From: Rallus limicola | Taxonomy: Eukaryota > Chordata > Aves > Gruiformes > Rallidae | Assembly (NCBI GenBank): GCA_022605955.1 | Contig: JAKCOZ010000003.1 | Span: forward strand, 44,046,761 to 44,110,760 | Direction of reading: 5' to 3' | Length of the DNA stretch: 64,000 nucleotides | Shown: positions 23,376-38,700 of the stretch, piece by piece | How the letters are laid out: the number at the start of each line of letters is the position of its first letter | How positions within the stretch are numbered: position 1 is the first letter of the stretch | Program-made: the position numbers and the translations under genes | Notes under the pieces: generated by a model | Databases searched by the model: none | Told to the model about the DNA's origin: nothing | The model's input: the letters and a program-made list of their open reading frames with translations, nothing else

Positions 23376-25188
23376 AACATGTTGTGTATTTATGTACAAA
23401 TGCTTGTGTAAACTGATTTTTTTTTTAAAAAATTTTGTGCTGATATTTAAATGAGCATGTTTAAGACATGGAATGCTTAAATTCAAGCTTGCATTTTTAG
23501 TATTTTGTTGAATTTTTGGGAGTCACATCTCTGAGTTGTTGTTACTCTGTCTCATGTATAAGTCCTTACTGCAACAGAAGTCTTGTTCTGACCCTGGAAA
23601 TGTTTTATTTTGGCACAGTTTGTTTAGACTTGACACCATTGCATTGGTTTAAGAAGGGGGGATATTATAGCTCTGGAGCCTCTTGCTAATGAGACTGGCA
23701 GTAGGGCATACACAAAGATGACCTGATGGACTAGCAAGTTTGGAGGAGGAGGTACTGGAACAGTTACTGCACTGATGCTAAAGCTGAATGTATGTGGAAA
23801 GAGTCAAGAAGGTCAGATTTAAATCACACTTGTGTGTTTATCAGTGTGATTCTACTTTTTTTTCCCCCCAAAAACATGCAGAGCTGGTTTCTGCAAAGCT
23901 CTTCCACTCACATGACAAAAAACACCTCTGTCGTTTGTTTCATTCATCACTGCCCACTGCATGCGTGTCCATCACATGGTGTTGCTCTGTACTGTCAGGT
24001 AAGGTGTGCAGGTACTGGGATGGCTGTGTCTTGATGTAGTGTGTCCCAGGGTCTGTGTCTTATCAGATATTACAAGTAATAGCTGACTGGCATTGCTGTT
24101 TCTGTCTGCTAAAATGGCAATATGCTTAAAAAAATCTAGCTAACTTCAAAGAGCATCTAGCATCAGAGCATGAGATGAAGCTGCATGTGCTTTTCTTGCT
24201 GTATTTTACACTCTACTCTTAGTTGCTATTCTGCTACAGCCCTGTCTGACACCTCAGCATGCCAGCTGTACTCATTTTACACAACAACCAAATCGCCAAT
24301 TAGTGCAATTTATGTAATTTTGCCATCTACACCTGTTTTCTGGCTACAGACTTGCAGGTGTCCCTCTCCTCTCAGTATGTGCCTGGTCACTCTGGGCCAG
24401 AGTACTCTGCTGTGGCTGAGGAGTCCCAGCCCTCGGTATTTGTTTTATGCCACTGTCCTGCTCTTAATTGCAGGTGGGCAAATGCTTCTTCTGTGGCAGG
24501 TGGGAGTGCAGTAGGTCCCAGGCTCAAAGGCCATGGCTTTAGATTCAGATGGTGTAATGGGGAGTGGTGTATTGGGAGGGTTTTAAGTTTGGGTGGCATT
24601 GGGTATGACCACCTCAGCTCCGTGTCTCTTTGCTTTCTGGATTTTTATGTCCACTCTACATGTTATTTTAATTTCCCTTTTTGTATTTAATTAACCTGCG
24701 TGGTGGGACTGTGAAATAACTGCTGCCTTTGTATCTGCAGAAGATGTGGTATTTGTGAAGCTATTATGGTGAAGATAAAGCTTTATAACAGTGCAGGAAA
24801 TAAAGCCCACAAAATTATTTGAGAAGCCACACTATCCAGGATAAATGTTACAGGAAGCATTAACCTTCCATAAGAATTCCTTTGCTAGTGAGGAATTTAA
24901 TACACAGCCTTGGAGAGAGAAGATATTATACTCCAATCATGTTCTGAAATGCTTTATTTAAGAATTAGACATGAGGAAAACCTTGGTTTTTTTTGCAGTT
25001 TAAGCTATTTGCATTTAGATATTTTAAATTTTTTTTTTTGAAACATTGATGCTTGGTAGCACATTATGTAATTAATACTTAGATATAAATGATGTTTCCT
25101 GTATTTTGTATACATTCATGATTTTTTACTTTCTGTCTGTCTTTCTGTTTATACAGCAATCTCCTGTGTATTCTTTTTTCTTTAATAG

Positions 25189-25613
25189 GCACCTGGAAGC
25201 GGATATGATCACAGCTGAATTGTACAAGCCTGCCTCTAACTACGTTAAATAACACTGAGGTTTTTATCATGGCTATTTGGAACCATAATTCTTTCTAATC
25301 TGAAAAAAACCCCAAACCCAAACCAACCTAATTTTTTTCCCCTTCTGATTAGAGACATTAGCTGGGCAATGCTGGAGACCTAAGCTGCCTGAAGAGATGT
25401 GATGCAGTGAAGGATGCTGCCACTTACCACTGCCATTGCGTCACCTTCTTATGACACTTTCCAGCAGTCCCTTTAGCAGGGTCCTTATGCTGGTACCTAT
25501 CATGACTTCAACCTCCTCTCAGGTGGGGACCACCTGACGGAGTAAAACAAAAGAATGAGATGGAGGCCTCCAACCTAGTTCACCAGTTAATAAATGGTAG
25601 TTTCTTCATCAGC
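25189..25613 (+). other. Weak candidate terminal exon with poly(A) signal
   Basis: A strong acceptor (a tract like TTCTTTTTTCTTTAATAG) ends at 25188. An open frame in phase 2 then encodes HLEADMITAELYKPASNYVK and stops at TAA 25250-25252. An AATAAA signal lies at 25589-25594, so the layout fits a last exon with a short 3' UTR. The peptide is not one I recognise and 20 codons is short enough to arise by chance. No matching upstream exon was found. Confidence 0.2.
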
Positions 25614-28600
25614 TGCAGTTTGGACTGGGATAGAACCCATATTTAATGTGTAAGGCTTTCCTGTCTCATGTCTAACTGCCGAGGTGGTATAGTTTTAGAC
25701 TTCTGTCTGGTCAAAACAAACTTGGCATGTGGATTGTTGGTTTGGGTTTTTTTTCTTTCCTTTTGGATGGGCACAACTTGATATCGAACTTACTGACTTT
25801 TCTCGCTACATTTGTCTTGCCTTTTAGCTGCATTAGTGTCTTGTGAATTCTTCATAAAACACAAATCTGTTTTGGATTAAGACAGTTCAAAGGAAGGGTT
25901 TTATTGCAATTAATACTTTTTTCTCTAGTCCTTATATTTCTGAAGTCTAGAAAAAAACTTTTCAAGTCTTTTGAATGCTATACTTAGTTTGCAATCCTTC
26001 ATAGGATTGGTCAGTCACTGTTGTTCTGCAATTTCAGGCTCAAGTTTGATTCAGAAATGACTGATAGAAAGTGTAGGTTTTGGAAAGTCTTTCTCGCACT
26101 AACTCCAAGTGGTAGAGTCTCTGTTGTGGGAGATTCCATTCTACTTCTTCTGTAAAACATTTCTATAGTGCATCAATTCTGCCACCTACTTTTGCCCAAA
26201 AGATAAAATTTAACTCTCCACGATTCCCAAACTATATTTCATCTGAGGTTGTGTCCTCAGCTACACACACCTTCTGGAGGTTTCTGCAACTTGTAATGGC
26301 AAGACAATTCCTTGGTCAGTAAATACTTAGAGCTGTCTCTCCTTGGTATACAATTAGAACAAACTGCACATATATGCTTACAAATAATGATCTGTCCTGA
26401 CTGTTGCATGAATCTTTCCAAAAATAGCTGTCCAAAAGTAGTCCTGAGGTTGTGTATTAATAGAATGATGCTTCAGGTCTTCTCCTTACTGCTGGTGTAC
26501 TAGAAGAACTAAAAATGGAAGACCTAACATACTATCAAGAGGAGACTACTGATGTGAGGGGATCTTGGTCTAAAACTACTCAATCTCTTGAAGGGGCTTA
26601 CTTTTTGAAAGCACGATGAGAATCCATCTTCTGAAAATTGAGTGGTTTTGTGATGATTTAAGTTTGTCGTAACTTGATGTCGTCTTATTCAACGTCTTGG
26701 ACAGTTTCTGTATTAATGTGTTCTCTCCGATGCCGTGCATCATAACATGGCCTAACTGATTTTCCACTTGATTTTAATGTTTTTAAAGTTATGAAAGTTT
26801 GCAGTAGATGAGTTATTAACATCAAGGACCGAATGCAAATGGTCCTTTCTAAGTATCCCCACCTCCACCCATGAGACTTTTGTGGAAATAATAATTCATA
26901 TTTCATGTATTTATCACTTGCTATGAAATGCTTGTCTTGCTTGAATGCCCGGAGGCTCTGATTGAAATTTCACTCTATTGTGCAAGGTGCTGTACAGATG
27001 GAGACTATTAGGCATCCTCTGTACCTAAGAGCTTGCATCTGACAGGGACAAAACAGATGAAGGACAGGATGAAGAAAAACCAGAGGGGTTTGCCTCGCTC
27101 TGTTTTTTACATGCTGCCCTTTATCACTCTGCTATCTTCCAGAAGTACATTAAGTGATGTGATTAGTACTCTTTGTGTTTGGTTATCTATCTTTCCTTTC
27201 AAGGAGAAAAATACACAAGCTTCTTGATCTAGGGTTTTAAACACACTTCCATATTGATCCCTGCACAGAGTGTGTCAGCAGTGGCAAGGTCAGAGAAGGG
27301 TTTTTGGTATATGGAGGCTGAGGCAGGGTTTTTGCCCATCTACTCATTTGATCTGTAGGTGGTTCTGCAGGCTTCCCTGGGGATGTGGACAACTGACATG
27401 AGACAGGAAAGGGAGCACCAGGCAATCTGCTAGGTATCTGGGGCTCTAGAGGCCAAGGATACAGTCTCTGGTCTCTGTTCATAATCTTAACTCTGCTCTG
27501 TGAGACATACTGGTGAACACAGGGGAGAATAGGCATGCTGTGTTTGTGGGACACTGGTTGCATTACGTGCTGTGTACCTTATCCTGGAGACATGTTGCAC
27601 TCGGCTGCCAGTTGCTGAGGATAGGGTGTCCCACTCATGCCAGGCTGCTGTGCTTCAGCCTGGTGGCCCTCCTTGGACCCTTCTACAGCTGCTGGTCACA
27701 AAATGATTGTGCTGTCCCTTGATATAAAACCAGCTTGGGGCACAGTTTTGTGATGTGTTCTTCTCTTTGACTAGGTGGTAGACACTATCTTTTTCCCTTT
27801 ACTTTCTTCCTACAGGCAATCAGTTATCTCCTCAGCCAAATAAAGGGCCTGGACCCCCAGCTGCCTTTGTTTGAGGGCTGGTGTCTGGAGGCACCCATGA
27901 CACTTAAGCGTGTTCTCTCCCACTGGTTAGCTTTGCATGTGTTTTTGATTTAGTGTTTACCTTTTCAGGCTTGTAACAAGTAAGCATCCCAAAGACCTTT
28001 AGACACATTGCATCAGATAGTCTGAGAGGTCATGTACAGGTTGAGACTGAACAGTGAAATATCTGCATATGCTTAACCTTGCTTCACTTTTGGCATTGCT
28101 CTTGAGTGTTCTTTGGGCTTTGATCAAACCTTTTTAATCTGTCCAGTATCTTTCCTTTTCCTTGCACATGCCTGCTTCTCCAGAGTCTGGCATCTTGTCA
28201 TTTTCCTGAGGACAGCTTTTGCTTCTGCCTTTTCACTCTTAATCTAAAACGCCTAGTGAGAACCAGCATGTTTCTATAGCTGCAGGTCCTCTTTGTCAAG
28301 GTGACTCTTGGTTAGTTAAAAGGACAATCCATATACTCTTGGGAGCTGATCTGTTTGTTATACTTGAAAAACTGGTTCATCACAACAATAGCCATTTCTT
28401 TGTGCAAAGGTCTCTGTCTGAATGGCATGATTAATAATCTATTTAAAGAGGGCAAATAACCTCCATTTTCATAATAGAGTTTCCAGTGTGAAAAACCTGA
28501 TCTGTTGTACATAGTTTCCCAGATCATGGCACCTGGCTTTTGAGTTTCCAGACATTGTCCTATTAACTGTTTTCCAACATCTTTATCTCATGAGGTATGG

Positions 28601-29701
28601 ACTTTTCTGCCTTCTGTGTGATAAAAAACACACAGGCTTCAGGCTCCTGAAAAGTTTCCAAATAGAGCATTAGATACTTTTTTTCAAAGACTAGAGTAAA
28701 ATCTTTCACTGATAGACTGAAGCCTCTTAGGAATGAAATTTAAAATACCAAGGTATCTCGATATGCATATATCGCTTACTACAGTGTCCTAACTAGACAT
28801 ACAGTTCATTTTATCTGGTAGAGCTTTCTGGTGAATTTTTTTTCTTTCTCAGTAATTTCTCCATTTAGGAACCCTCCTGAGAAATCTTTACTGTATTAGC
28901 TTCAGCTTTGCTACATCTTTATCTTTAAATAGCTCTTTTAAATTTGCTTAGGCAAATCTGGGGTTTCGTCTGTCTTCAACGGTATTAAAATAGTATCTGA
29001 AGGGAGTGTCACCTGGGTAAAAAGACACACCACTAGACGATACTATAAATGAGAGACAGATGGATTGCTGCTCAGAGACAACAAGATTATGGGTAGAAAC
29101 CTGTTTACCTTTTGCAATGCAGCCGCTGAACTGAACAAGTCATCAGAACAGAACTGAGCTGAATAATGCATATCTGTACCAGTCTCTAATTCTCTGAGCT
29201 GGAGAAGAATTTCCTAGACCAAAACTACTTTTGAGCATGCTTGCAAGGTTATCTTTCCAGATTTGAATTCTGGAAAGCACCTTTGCTTTGAGTTTTGCTT
29301 TGGCATTTTTGTAGGTGCAGACAATCTAGCTAACAGTAGGACTCCAGTCTTTTTGCATTTCTTACATCAACTGGACATACATAATTATTTACCTGGTGTG
29401 GTCTCTCTCCAGGTTTTCAGAATGGTTTCTTGCTGCAGTCTCTGTGTGGCACAGGTAGGAACCAGGATGACCTGCAGACAACAAAGAATAAATTAATCTG
29501 CATAAAATTTGAATCAAGACCTGACACAGCTACTCAGTTGCACTGGGCCACCACAGGCCAAAAAATCCAGCAGAAGTAGTACCTGGTAAGGCTGCTGTAG
29601 TAGACCCTGATAATGTTTCTGTCTCTTTTTCCTGAGTTAACTTTTAAGCTCTACTTATTAATTCTTACTGAGTCTTCATGGACAATTTTTTCTTTCTACA
29701 G

Positions 29702-29763
29702 GTGAAGAAAGTGGAAGATCATGGTCACCTAGGCTGTTTTGGAGACTCGACTTTGCCAGGCAG
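29702..29763 (+). other. Weak candidate exon (62 bp)
   Basis: The acceptor side is good (ATTTTTTCTTTCTACAG) and the donor side reads CAG|GTACCG, which is acceptable. The 62-base segment is open and would encode VKKVEDHGHLGCFGDSTLPG. The open frame also continues beyond the donor. It could be a real exon, a non-coding RNA exon or chance; there is no recognised family. Confidence 0.18.
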
Positions 29764-32700
29764 GTACCGAGTGGTAGTCTTTGTGGCCGAGGCTAGGCCT
29801 GAGGGAGCGAGTTGTGTGTCAGCTGCAAGATTTTTTTTGCACCTGGCTTTTGAAAGCATCACTGAGATCAGAGATTCAAATGTTGGCATAGATAGTACTC
29901 AGCCTGTTGTAAGGTGATAAAGACGAGACTTCCAATAGCTTAGTAGACTTGTAGAAACCCATGTGACTGCAAAGTGAAGGATCAGGACAGTCAGAACCCT
30001 CATTTTGTGCATCTGGCTTTCTTAGCAGGAGCTGCCATTGCAGTGGTCCCTAGTGGATGGATCCTCACGTGGAGAATGACCACCACGGGATGCAAACATC
30101 CCCCAAAATTTTAGTCTACTCTTAATAGTAATTGAGAGAGATGTGGGAATGGAAGTCTGTGACTTAATAATAAAACTGAACACTGCTTTGCAGGCCTTTA
30201 AATATGGGAGATCAGTGCTGAGCCTCAGTTATAGGTGGATAAAGTATGTGGATACTGGACTACAGGGGTGAGAGGTTTGGCCTTTCTGCTGAGCAAGTGC
30301 TCTGCACTTGAGTGGACAAAAAGCTTAGAAAGTTGCTGTGGACATTTACATTTTCTCTTCTTGTTCATCAGGCCAAATGGTTCAAAGAAGACAATTTCCC
30401 TAGTTCTAGTAGAGCAAGTTTGTCCTAGTGTTGCATTACATCCATACATCTTGGTACTGAACCTCTTTCCAAGAACCAAAACCCCAGATGTTTTGATCAG
30501 TTAAGATTGCATGCTGACATGTTGCTGGGGTTTCAGAAGAGCTCTGAAGTCAAGCCCTTTGCATCCTCTGCCATAAGTACAGACCCTGAGATCAACACAC
30601 AGTAGCTGGGAGTGTTTGTAGAGAACAGCAGGATCTAAAAACATGCCGAAGATGTTTGTCCTCCTGATGTAACAACAAAGTAAACTGATTCTAGCTCTTC
30701 CAAGCCAGGAAGAAAGCAGAAACTGGGAGTAATGGGATGAAGTAATGGCATCATTCTCCTTTTAATGAGGCATTCTCCAAAATACTAGTCAAAGAACCCA
30801 ATTTAATTCTGGTGCAGTAACGTACCTCTTGTGCATTTTGATGAGACACTTGTTGATGTCTGAGGGGTGTGCTTTTGTCTTGCCACATTGCAGTGTGGTG
30901 CTGCTAGCGGTCATCCTGGTGGTTCTCCCTGCTCTCTGGGTTGGTTACAACTGGTTGGGCTAATTCTCTCTAGGAACAGCAATACTACACAGCGTAGCAG
31001 CGTACAGCTCAGGGTTGCCCCTAGCACACCACACGTCATGTCTCTTCCAGGATGCATTGATCTCACCTTTCACAAGAAAGGATATTACAATTCCAACTGA
31101 TTGTCCAACTGAGGACGGTGTTCTGCTGTAAAGAAATACATTTGCTCCACTGTGTAGTCATAGGAGTGATATCACGATCGCTGTCAACCAGGGGAGCCTG
31201 GTGCGGCAGTGTAGATCCCAGGTCCCAGTCCGTGCTGGGACTCTATCTGAAGGGCCTGGATGCATCTGTGCACCTGCTGGCAACTCTAGACCATCATCAG
31301 GGACAGGTTTTTTTTGAGAGAACATCTCCCCAGCTGGCATCAGTGAGGTCTTTCTCTCAAAGTGAACATTAGGCAGCTATCAAAGTGCCATTTATGACCA
31401 AGATTCATGAACTAATTAGTCACTAGGCCCATTAATCAGAAAGACTAGAAATAATTCAGCAGAATTCATGCTGTCAGCAAGGATGAGAAAAGTCCTCTCT
31501 ATGACAGCTTACCTAGCATTTTGATCATTAGGCGATTCGGAGTTTAGCCCATCCGTCTTGTTTATCTGCCCTCAGGGGAAAATAATCCCTGCATCCTAGC
31601 CATCTCAACAAGTTTGGAATTCAAACATATTTTCAGTTCTGTCAGTAAAATATCAAATGGGCACATTCGGATGAGTATTGACACACAAGAGTGCCAGTGC
31701 CCCTTTTTCAAATGTATTGTCAACAAATCCCTCCTTTTCCTGCTGCTCATCTGTGCGTAGCAGCTCGACACTATCTTAGGGAAAGTGAAGGGTGAGGTGC
31801 ATGCACGGGGTCATTAAAAAACTGTTAAATTGAAGCATTTTAATTATCCTTAGCAGCCTTCCCAAGACAAGCCAAAGGCATTCCCCGGCGCAACTCCACC
31901 TTCTTGTGTCTTGGGTGAGATTTATTTATGTGCGCTTTGAGCAAGAGATACATCTTAAAATAATCAAGCCAGTGTTTATTTTGGCTTTCTCTGCATCTTT
32001 CCTCCACATCAGAAATCCATCCAGAGCCTGTGCAGTAAAATATTTCTTTAACAGATGCATACCACACTGTTGGTATGAAGTAGATTGGTCACTCTAGAAA
32101 GCGTACACTAACAAGATAGTAACAGATGGTCTCAAGTCTTGATATGGAGTTGTTGTGGCTACTGTTTTTTCATTAAGCATTAATTACTGGAGGTGGAAAT
32201 CATGCTTCTCTGTGTGCCAGAGCCCAGAGATGGGTCTCACCACATAACTCAGATGCAGAGAAGGGAGAAGTCTGTCTGGAAACCTGGGATGCCATGAATT
32301 TCTGCCCTTGGCTAGAAGGACTGTCTGTCATCTCTGCTTTAGTAGTCACTGTCTGGGATGCAAAGGAATTTCGACATGAAGCAGGGAAGGCTCACCAGGA
32401 ATGGAAGCAATTTAGGAGGTAAAATTGTTTTTCAAAAGAAAGCCTGGCTAAAAGGAACTGTTGGGCTGTTTGAGGTGAACTGAACATGCAGTTGAAACTG
32501 AAGAGAGCTAATGTAATGGGAATGTACACCAGGTCAGAGAATGTTCTGTTGCGCTGTATACATTCTGTGTCTTGTATTTTAATGTTTACAGGTGATGCAA
32601 TGGATCTTCATCAATCGATCACCTTGTGCTTCCTTATGACAGATGCAGCTTAGCGGGTGGCATCTTTTGGTTGCACATACACATCAAGTATGCAGTTTCA

Positions 32701-35700
32701 TTACTGCAGTGCTACTGTAACTTTACTATACCTCTGCATAGTGCTTTGGGTCTCTTCTGCCCTGAAAAGACTGAGCTTTAACTGGGCTTCAATCTTTGTT
32801 GCCTATAACCTTCTTTGATATTTCATATAAAAACTTTTGATTCCATGCAGTACATATAGTCAGCGAGACATATCTAAGAAGGTCCAGATGACTTGTTTAA
32901 GTGATCCATAGCAGAACTTAAAAAGCCAGGCTTGGTATCCTGGCCATGTTCCTGTTTCTGCTGTTACATACTGCCTTCATCAGCTGCCTGTGCAGTATCA
33001 CTTTTGGAGAACTTGCTGTAACGTCATTACATTTTTCATCTGTCTTGAAGTCTTGATAGCTGCATCCAGTTTCATTTTGAGATGGTGGAAGGAGAACAAA
33101 TCAAAAACTTCTGACAAATATCAAAATGTCCTCAGGTTATCAGAATGAAATGTATCATTGCATCAAAAGGTGGGATAAAAAATTTATGTTTTGGCTTTTT
33201 AATTTCATATTATGTATTATAATGTAAAATTAAAAACTAGGTCAAAATTAATTTAATAGTAGTACAGGCTAGTGGAATTTTACCTATAGGCTGTAGTTTT
33301 TTTAAGAATGAAAGGTTTCATATATGTGTAAGAAGATACTGTTCTCTCTTTTTGTGATTCCTCTTACCAGTCTTATTGTGCCTTTGTGTGATCCTGCTTT
33401 GTGCTATATCTTACATTTTGTTAGCATTTATTTCTCGTAATGCACAGAGTCTGATAATTCAAAGTTACCGAAGTATTTTTTATTTTTAGGATTCTTTCTG
33501 CACCCTTTTTTTAAAAAAATAAAAAATAAACCTAAAAATTACAGATTAGTTTAAAACTTGGAAGATTCTTTGGTTTTAAAGCTTTAAGCAGTGCTGTTTG
33601 ATTAGTTTTGGGCTGTCAGAGTACAAACTGTCTAAACCAACATGGTGACTGAGCTTTCCTGATGATATTGTAAATATGCATCAGTTCCCAGAGGTGCATA
33701 GCTCAGATCTCTTCACTGATGAATAGGAAAACCCTGCTGCTGCTTCTGTTACAGTAAATTAGCAGGAGAAGAAAATGTGGTGAGGTAAAAGGAGAAAAAG
33801 AGAATGACCTGTGAGACTGATGATGGTGCAGAAGAGGGGAGGGTAGAAGGCAAAAAATAGGCACAATTGGTTTTAATAGAAAACCTTTTTAAGGGTACTT
33901 AGAGCTGTTTTTTACGGGGGAAGGATGTTTAGTATCAATTATAGCAGAGCTGCCTTTTTTTTTTTTTTTAATTTCACTATTTGTTTAAGGTAACTTATAG
34001 CATTGCTTTTATTCCATTAGCAGCCAGCCCTTCCAGCTAGGTGCAATAGTCAGTTGTTAGTGCACATTTTGACCATTCATCTTCATTATCCATTAGTGCT
34101 TTCTCACCCAGTGCACAGAAGGTGCACACCGATGGCTAATGCACATTCCGTTGCTGGCACTTCTGTGACCTTTCATCTTTCCCTGTTAAAGCAGTGGTCA
34201 TCTACCCACCTGAAATGTAGGTTTGCACTGAAGTCAGTGGAAGAAGGCTGGCACGTGCAGTCAGTTCCAGCTCTGCCACTGGTGTTCTGAATGCCCTTGG
34301 GTGTCTTGCTTGCAGCCTCCATGTGCCTCAGTCCCTGTCTGTTCAAAAGGGGGTGATGGTTGTTTCCTTTGTCTACTGATTTTGCAGACTGTTCTTTTGC
34401 AAGGGCTGCCATTAAGAATTGTGACCTTCGTGGAGCCTTAAAATGTTATAGCATAAATAAGATTAGAAGAAAAATATTTAGTGGAGTAACAAAAGTTTCC
34501 CCTCAGAATAGTGGCTATGCATTTCCCAAAGAAAAGAAAGGCAATTGTTTATTTGCACTTTAACAGAAGATTTTGTATTCAGTTTGAATTGTGAAGATTT
34601 ATGTCATGTTATGGAAATCTATTGACATGACCAAATGACCAGAATATTTGGATAACACATATTAGTTGGTTCAAAACCTATTCTGACTTTCTGGGCTAAA
34701 GGTGATGACCTTCCTCTTTCTCATTGAAATTTTTAGAGCAATCTCCATACTTTTCTTACTGAAAAATATATCAAACATTATTTAAAGCTGTTGAGATGCA
34801 CAGTGTAATGGGACCATATTGCTCTCCTCTCATCTGGCATAATGGTTTTCTTTTTGCCATTTAAGATTAAAACACATATGGAACTTGTTTTAATTTGTCA
34901 CTTTTATTTTCTGAGTTGCTGAGTTCCAGCTTCAGCTGGGATGTCACATTAATTCTGTTTAAATCTTGGGGAGCAAGCAGGTTGATTTGAGTTAACTGTA
35001 TACTGTATAATGATTCTGAGCTTAGGCAGTGTTATCTCCAGCAAATGTCTTTGCTGCAATACTCATCTGTGTGAAGCCCTGGAGCAATTCTTGGCTTTTT
35101 CACTCATATCACTTCACTATCAAAGCTGAAATGATTAATATTCACAGAAAAAAAATAGATTTTTCTCACAGCAAATCTTCCTTTCTATTTCTATTTGGTG
35201 AGAACCAAGCCTTCTGCATACATTATATGGATCAGCTAGAACCAGTCTGAGGAGTGAGGGTGAGTATCTGTGAAAGTGATACAAATACATCACTGTGATT
35301 ATCAGAAAGGAATTGTAAACATGCCCATATTCCCAGCTCACACACCTTTTGTTTACTGAGGCCAAAATCCTAATTTTTGTCCTAATTTTCCTCTTGGCCA
35401 TGGTAATAAAATAAAATCAAGAATGGTACACTTGAACAGGATGGATTTCTGGTGTGTGGAAGTGGGGCAAGTGAAAATCAGATTTGTCCCCCTCTGTCAC
35501 TGTGACAGCAACTCTGCTCTACACAGTACTTTCTGACAGACATCACCACTACACTGCAACTCCACCTGGCAGCAGGGGTTGGCCATACCTGTGGTGTGAC
35601 CTTAGTCCTGGCATATTCAGAACCTGTCAATTCTTAGACTACTTATAAGGACTGTGGTTTTCAAGAGCAGATGCTGGCTGAAGTGCTCCCAAGTGCTCCC

Positions 35701-38700
35701 TAGCTCTGAAAGTGTTCAGGACTTCTAAAATAAGACCAGTCTAAAACAGGTTCCCAGATATCCATCTAGGAATTTAAGACACCTGTTATTTAAAACCAGA
35801 AACAAAGCAGCCAAAACATGGTTTAGGTTCACGAGCTGTTTTCCAAATGCTGGTTTGAAAAGACAGACTTAAGCTTTCTGCTGAAGTCAGTAGTAATCGT
35901 TGCACTGGTGAGGTGGACCTCCCAGAAGTCAGTGCTTCACGGAGAGAAGAGTGTTTATTTGAATCTTCTGTTGTGAAAATGGCGAGTGGTCATACATTTA
36001 ATCAGGGCACTCTTTACTCTGCAAAAAGCAAATAGCCTGCTTGCTTTTGAGAACTTTTTGTTGTCCAGCCATGTCACCTTAAAGCCTATGTGTATGAAGT
36101 ATCATATGTATACATAAATACATATACATATATAGAATACATGCATTTTTGCTGGATTTTATCTGATACTGGTTAATTATTAACTCTGTTGGATGGGTAA
36201 ACAGTTCTAATGCTTCTTTGAAGTACTTTGAGATATCTTGGGAGGATAGAGTGTAGATATTTCAGATGCTGTAATTCTTCTTGATGCAATAAGTCTGCCA
36301 TGAACAGTTTCCAAACCATAGTACCTAATGGGCATCGTAATGCGGTCTTGCTACATGCAGAAATGCTGTGGAAAAGGAGGCTTGTTCTGCATGAGAAAGA
36401 CAGTTGGAGGATTTTACTCTAAATCTGGCCTGGGCATAGAGCAGAAACATTACTGACCTGCTGACAAACCAAGTACAACTCTTATCTGAAGGGTAGGAAG
36501 AGGTGGGTTGGAGTCAGTCACCTAACCTGAGTCTGGTGACACAAAGAAGCCAAGGTACTGCTGCCTGTGCAAGGCTGCTGTTGGAATTGAGAGCGCGTGT
36601 CCTTAGGCAGTTTGTTTCAAGCCTTTGTGCTGCAGGATCCCTCTGAGCTGGTGTCCACCACAGGGAGTTTGTTCTTGCTGAGTTCCTCCTACCTGGACCA
36701 GCTACCTTGTTGACATTTCTCTACACCCTGCAAAGATAGTCTGTGAAGAAAGGAGGCACCTGCAGGGGGACTGGAGCATCCAGGTTTCCCAGGGAGCTTA
36801 TTGTGTATCTACTTTAACTACTATGTGAGGAGCTGGCACAATCACCCTTCATCCCAAAGAGAGAAGAATCCTGAGCTTTTGCAGGTATGGCTGTGAAATG
36901 GTAACTAGGAAGTTGTTGATTAGACTTGCAAGCTGGCTTTCCTTTTCAGGAGGTAAAACCCCTTTGTTTCCATGTGGGAACATCAGAGGATGCCTCCTGC
37001 TATGGCTTCCCATCTAACAAGAGTTGGGGTTTGGGTGAAGACAGCCTCCAAGGCCAAAGCATTTGAGATTCTAATCTGCTGTACTGTGTGCCTCTCCAGC
37101 CACACCTTCACGTAGGGCTGTGATCCTAACCAATTTAACTGAGACCAGTGAAGAGACAGAACTGCTTCTACTGATAGTAGTGGGTTTTTTTTTGTAGCAG
37201 CAGTATAAAAAGAAACCATCATGAATTTGAATCCCTTTGTCAGTGAGCCAGCAAATAACCCAAGCAGATAATGCGGACAAATATAAATCAATAAAAGCTG
37301 TGGTCAATAAAAAATACATTCTGTGTGGGGTGGAACATGTTTGCCACAGATCTAGAAAGGCAACAGCCAAGGATACCTTCCCAGTCATCACCATGTCTGG
37401 TGGAAAAGGCATTCTGAGCATGGGGATAAAATACAAAGTGAGAAGCACTGCTTTGCACCTCATCAAGAATTTTATGATGTGTTCAGAGCCCTCTCTTTGG
37501 GGCTGTGCAGAAGCAATGTGAGTGTCTTTGGAGGAGGTAAAGGGAGTGTGTGGAGCCTTTGGAGAAGGTACAACATGTGAGATTCAAATTCAGGAGCATT
37601 TCTTTCAAGAAGAAGCTAGCATAGTTTTGTAGAAAGCAGTATCAGTCAACTTGGGTTATGTTCTGCTGAACTCATTAAGCCTGTATGGGGAGCAAGAAGG
37701 CTGCAGTTTAATGCTTTATGCTGTAAAGCATGAAAACACTCTCTGCTGATAGTGGTGGGGCTGTAAACATGAGCCCAAAGCTAGCTGGCACTTTGTAAAG
37801 GTCACCAGACCACCTAGCATTGCACAAAGCACTTCCAGGATGTTTGGAGAGGTGAGGATGGGACCTGGAGTTGTGTTGAAATTGCTGCAAATGGGTGTGT
37901 GGCCTTTCTCTGTGAGGTGTGCCTCTGGCACACCTGTAAGACAGCAAGGAGATGAGAATGCTAAGGAACTGATTCCCATCTTCACTGAAGAGTTCTCCTT
38001 TGGCTTTGGCAGCATAATTGCTATTTATTTGCTCCCTGAGGACATCTTTTTTTACTTTTAAATGGTGGGGAAATAAAAATGAGCTTTCACAACAGAAACT
38101 ATTTGGGTCTATAACCTTTCTTTTGGTGTTTTTTCTGCAGCATAAAATCATAAAAGGTCTAATGGACTTTCTAAGGAAGTAATTACCTGGTGTAAGTCCT
38201 TAAAGCTTTTATTGATATTTAAGCATGTAGCTAAAGGAAATACAGTGACAAAATATTGATCTATTATATTTTTGCATTGATACAAAACAGTACTTAGTGC
38301 CACTCTTTGACAAACTTCATAACTATTTCTTAAACCCACAATGGTGAAGGGGGGTGGAAATCACGGGGGAAGTTGTCCTGATGTAGCTAGGGGCGTTGTT
38401 TAACCATTCATCCCTCTTGATAATGGTGCTTGATCAAGAACACTCTATTTTCATTCATTATGACGATATTTACTCCACCTCATTTTAACTTAACAATTCA
38501 ATTTTTTAAGTCCAGGGAGTAGCAGCTGTGTTCCCAGTATAATTCCTGCACAGAAATGAAATCTAGCAGGTTGGCATAATGACAAACTGACATGCAGCAG
38601 TGCTTCCCCATTTTGTCAGTAGGGCTGACTGCTGCTCTTCTCTCTTCCTTCTCGTATTCTTTTCCCCCTAATTGAGGCCTCCATGCTCTCCCACCTCTCT

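Noticed and set aside
37210..37521. Possible processed ribosomal-protein pseudogene beginning ATGAATTTGAATCCC
   Set aside because: The first few codons faintly resemble a ribosomal protein start, but the similarity stops after about 15 codons, there is no poly(A) tail, and the rest matches nothing.
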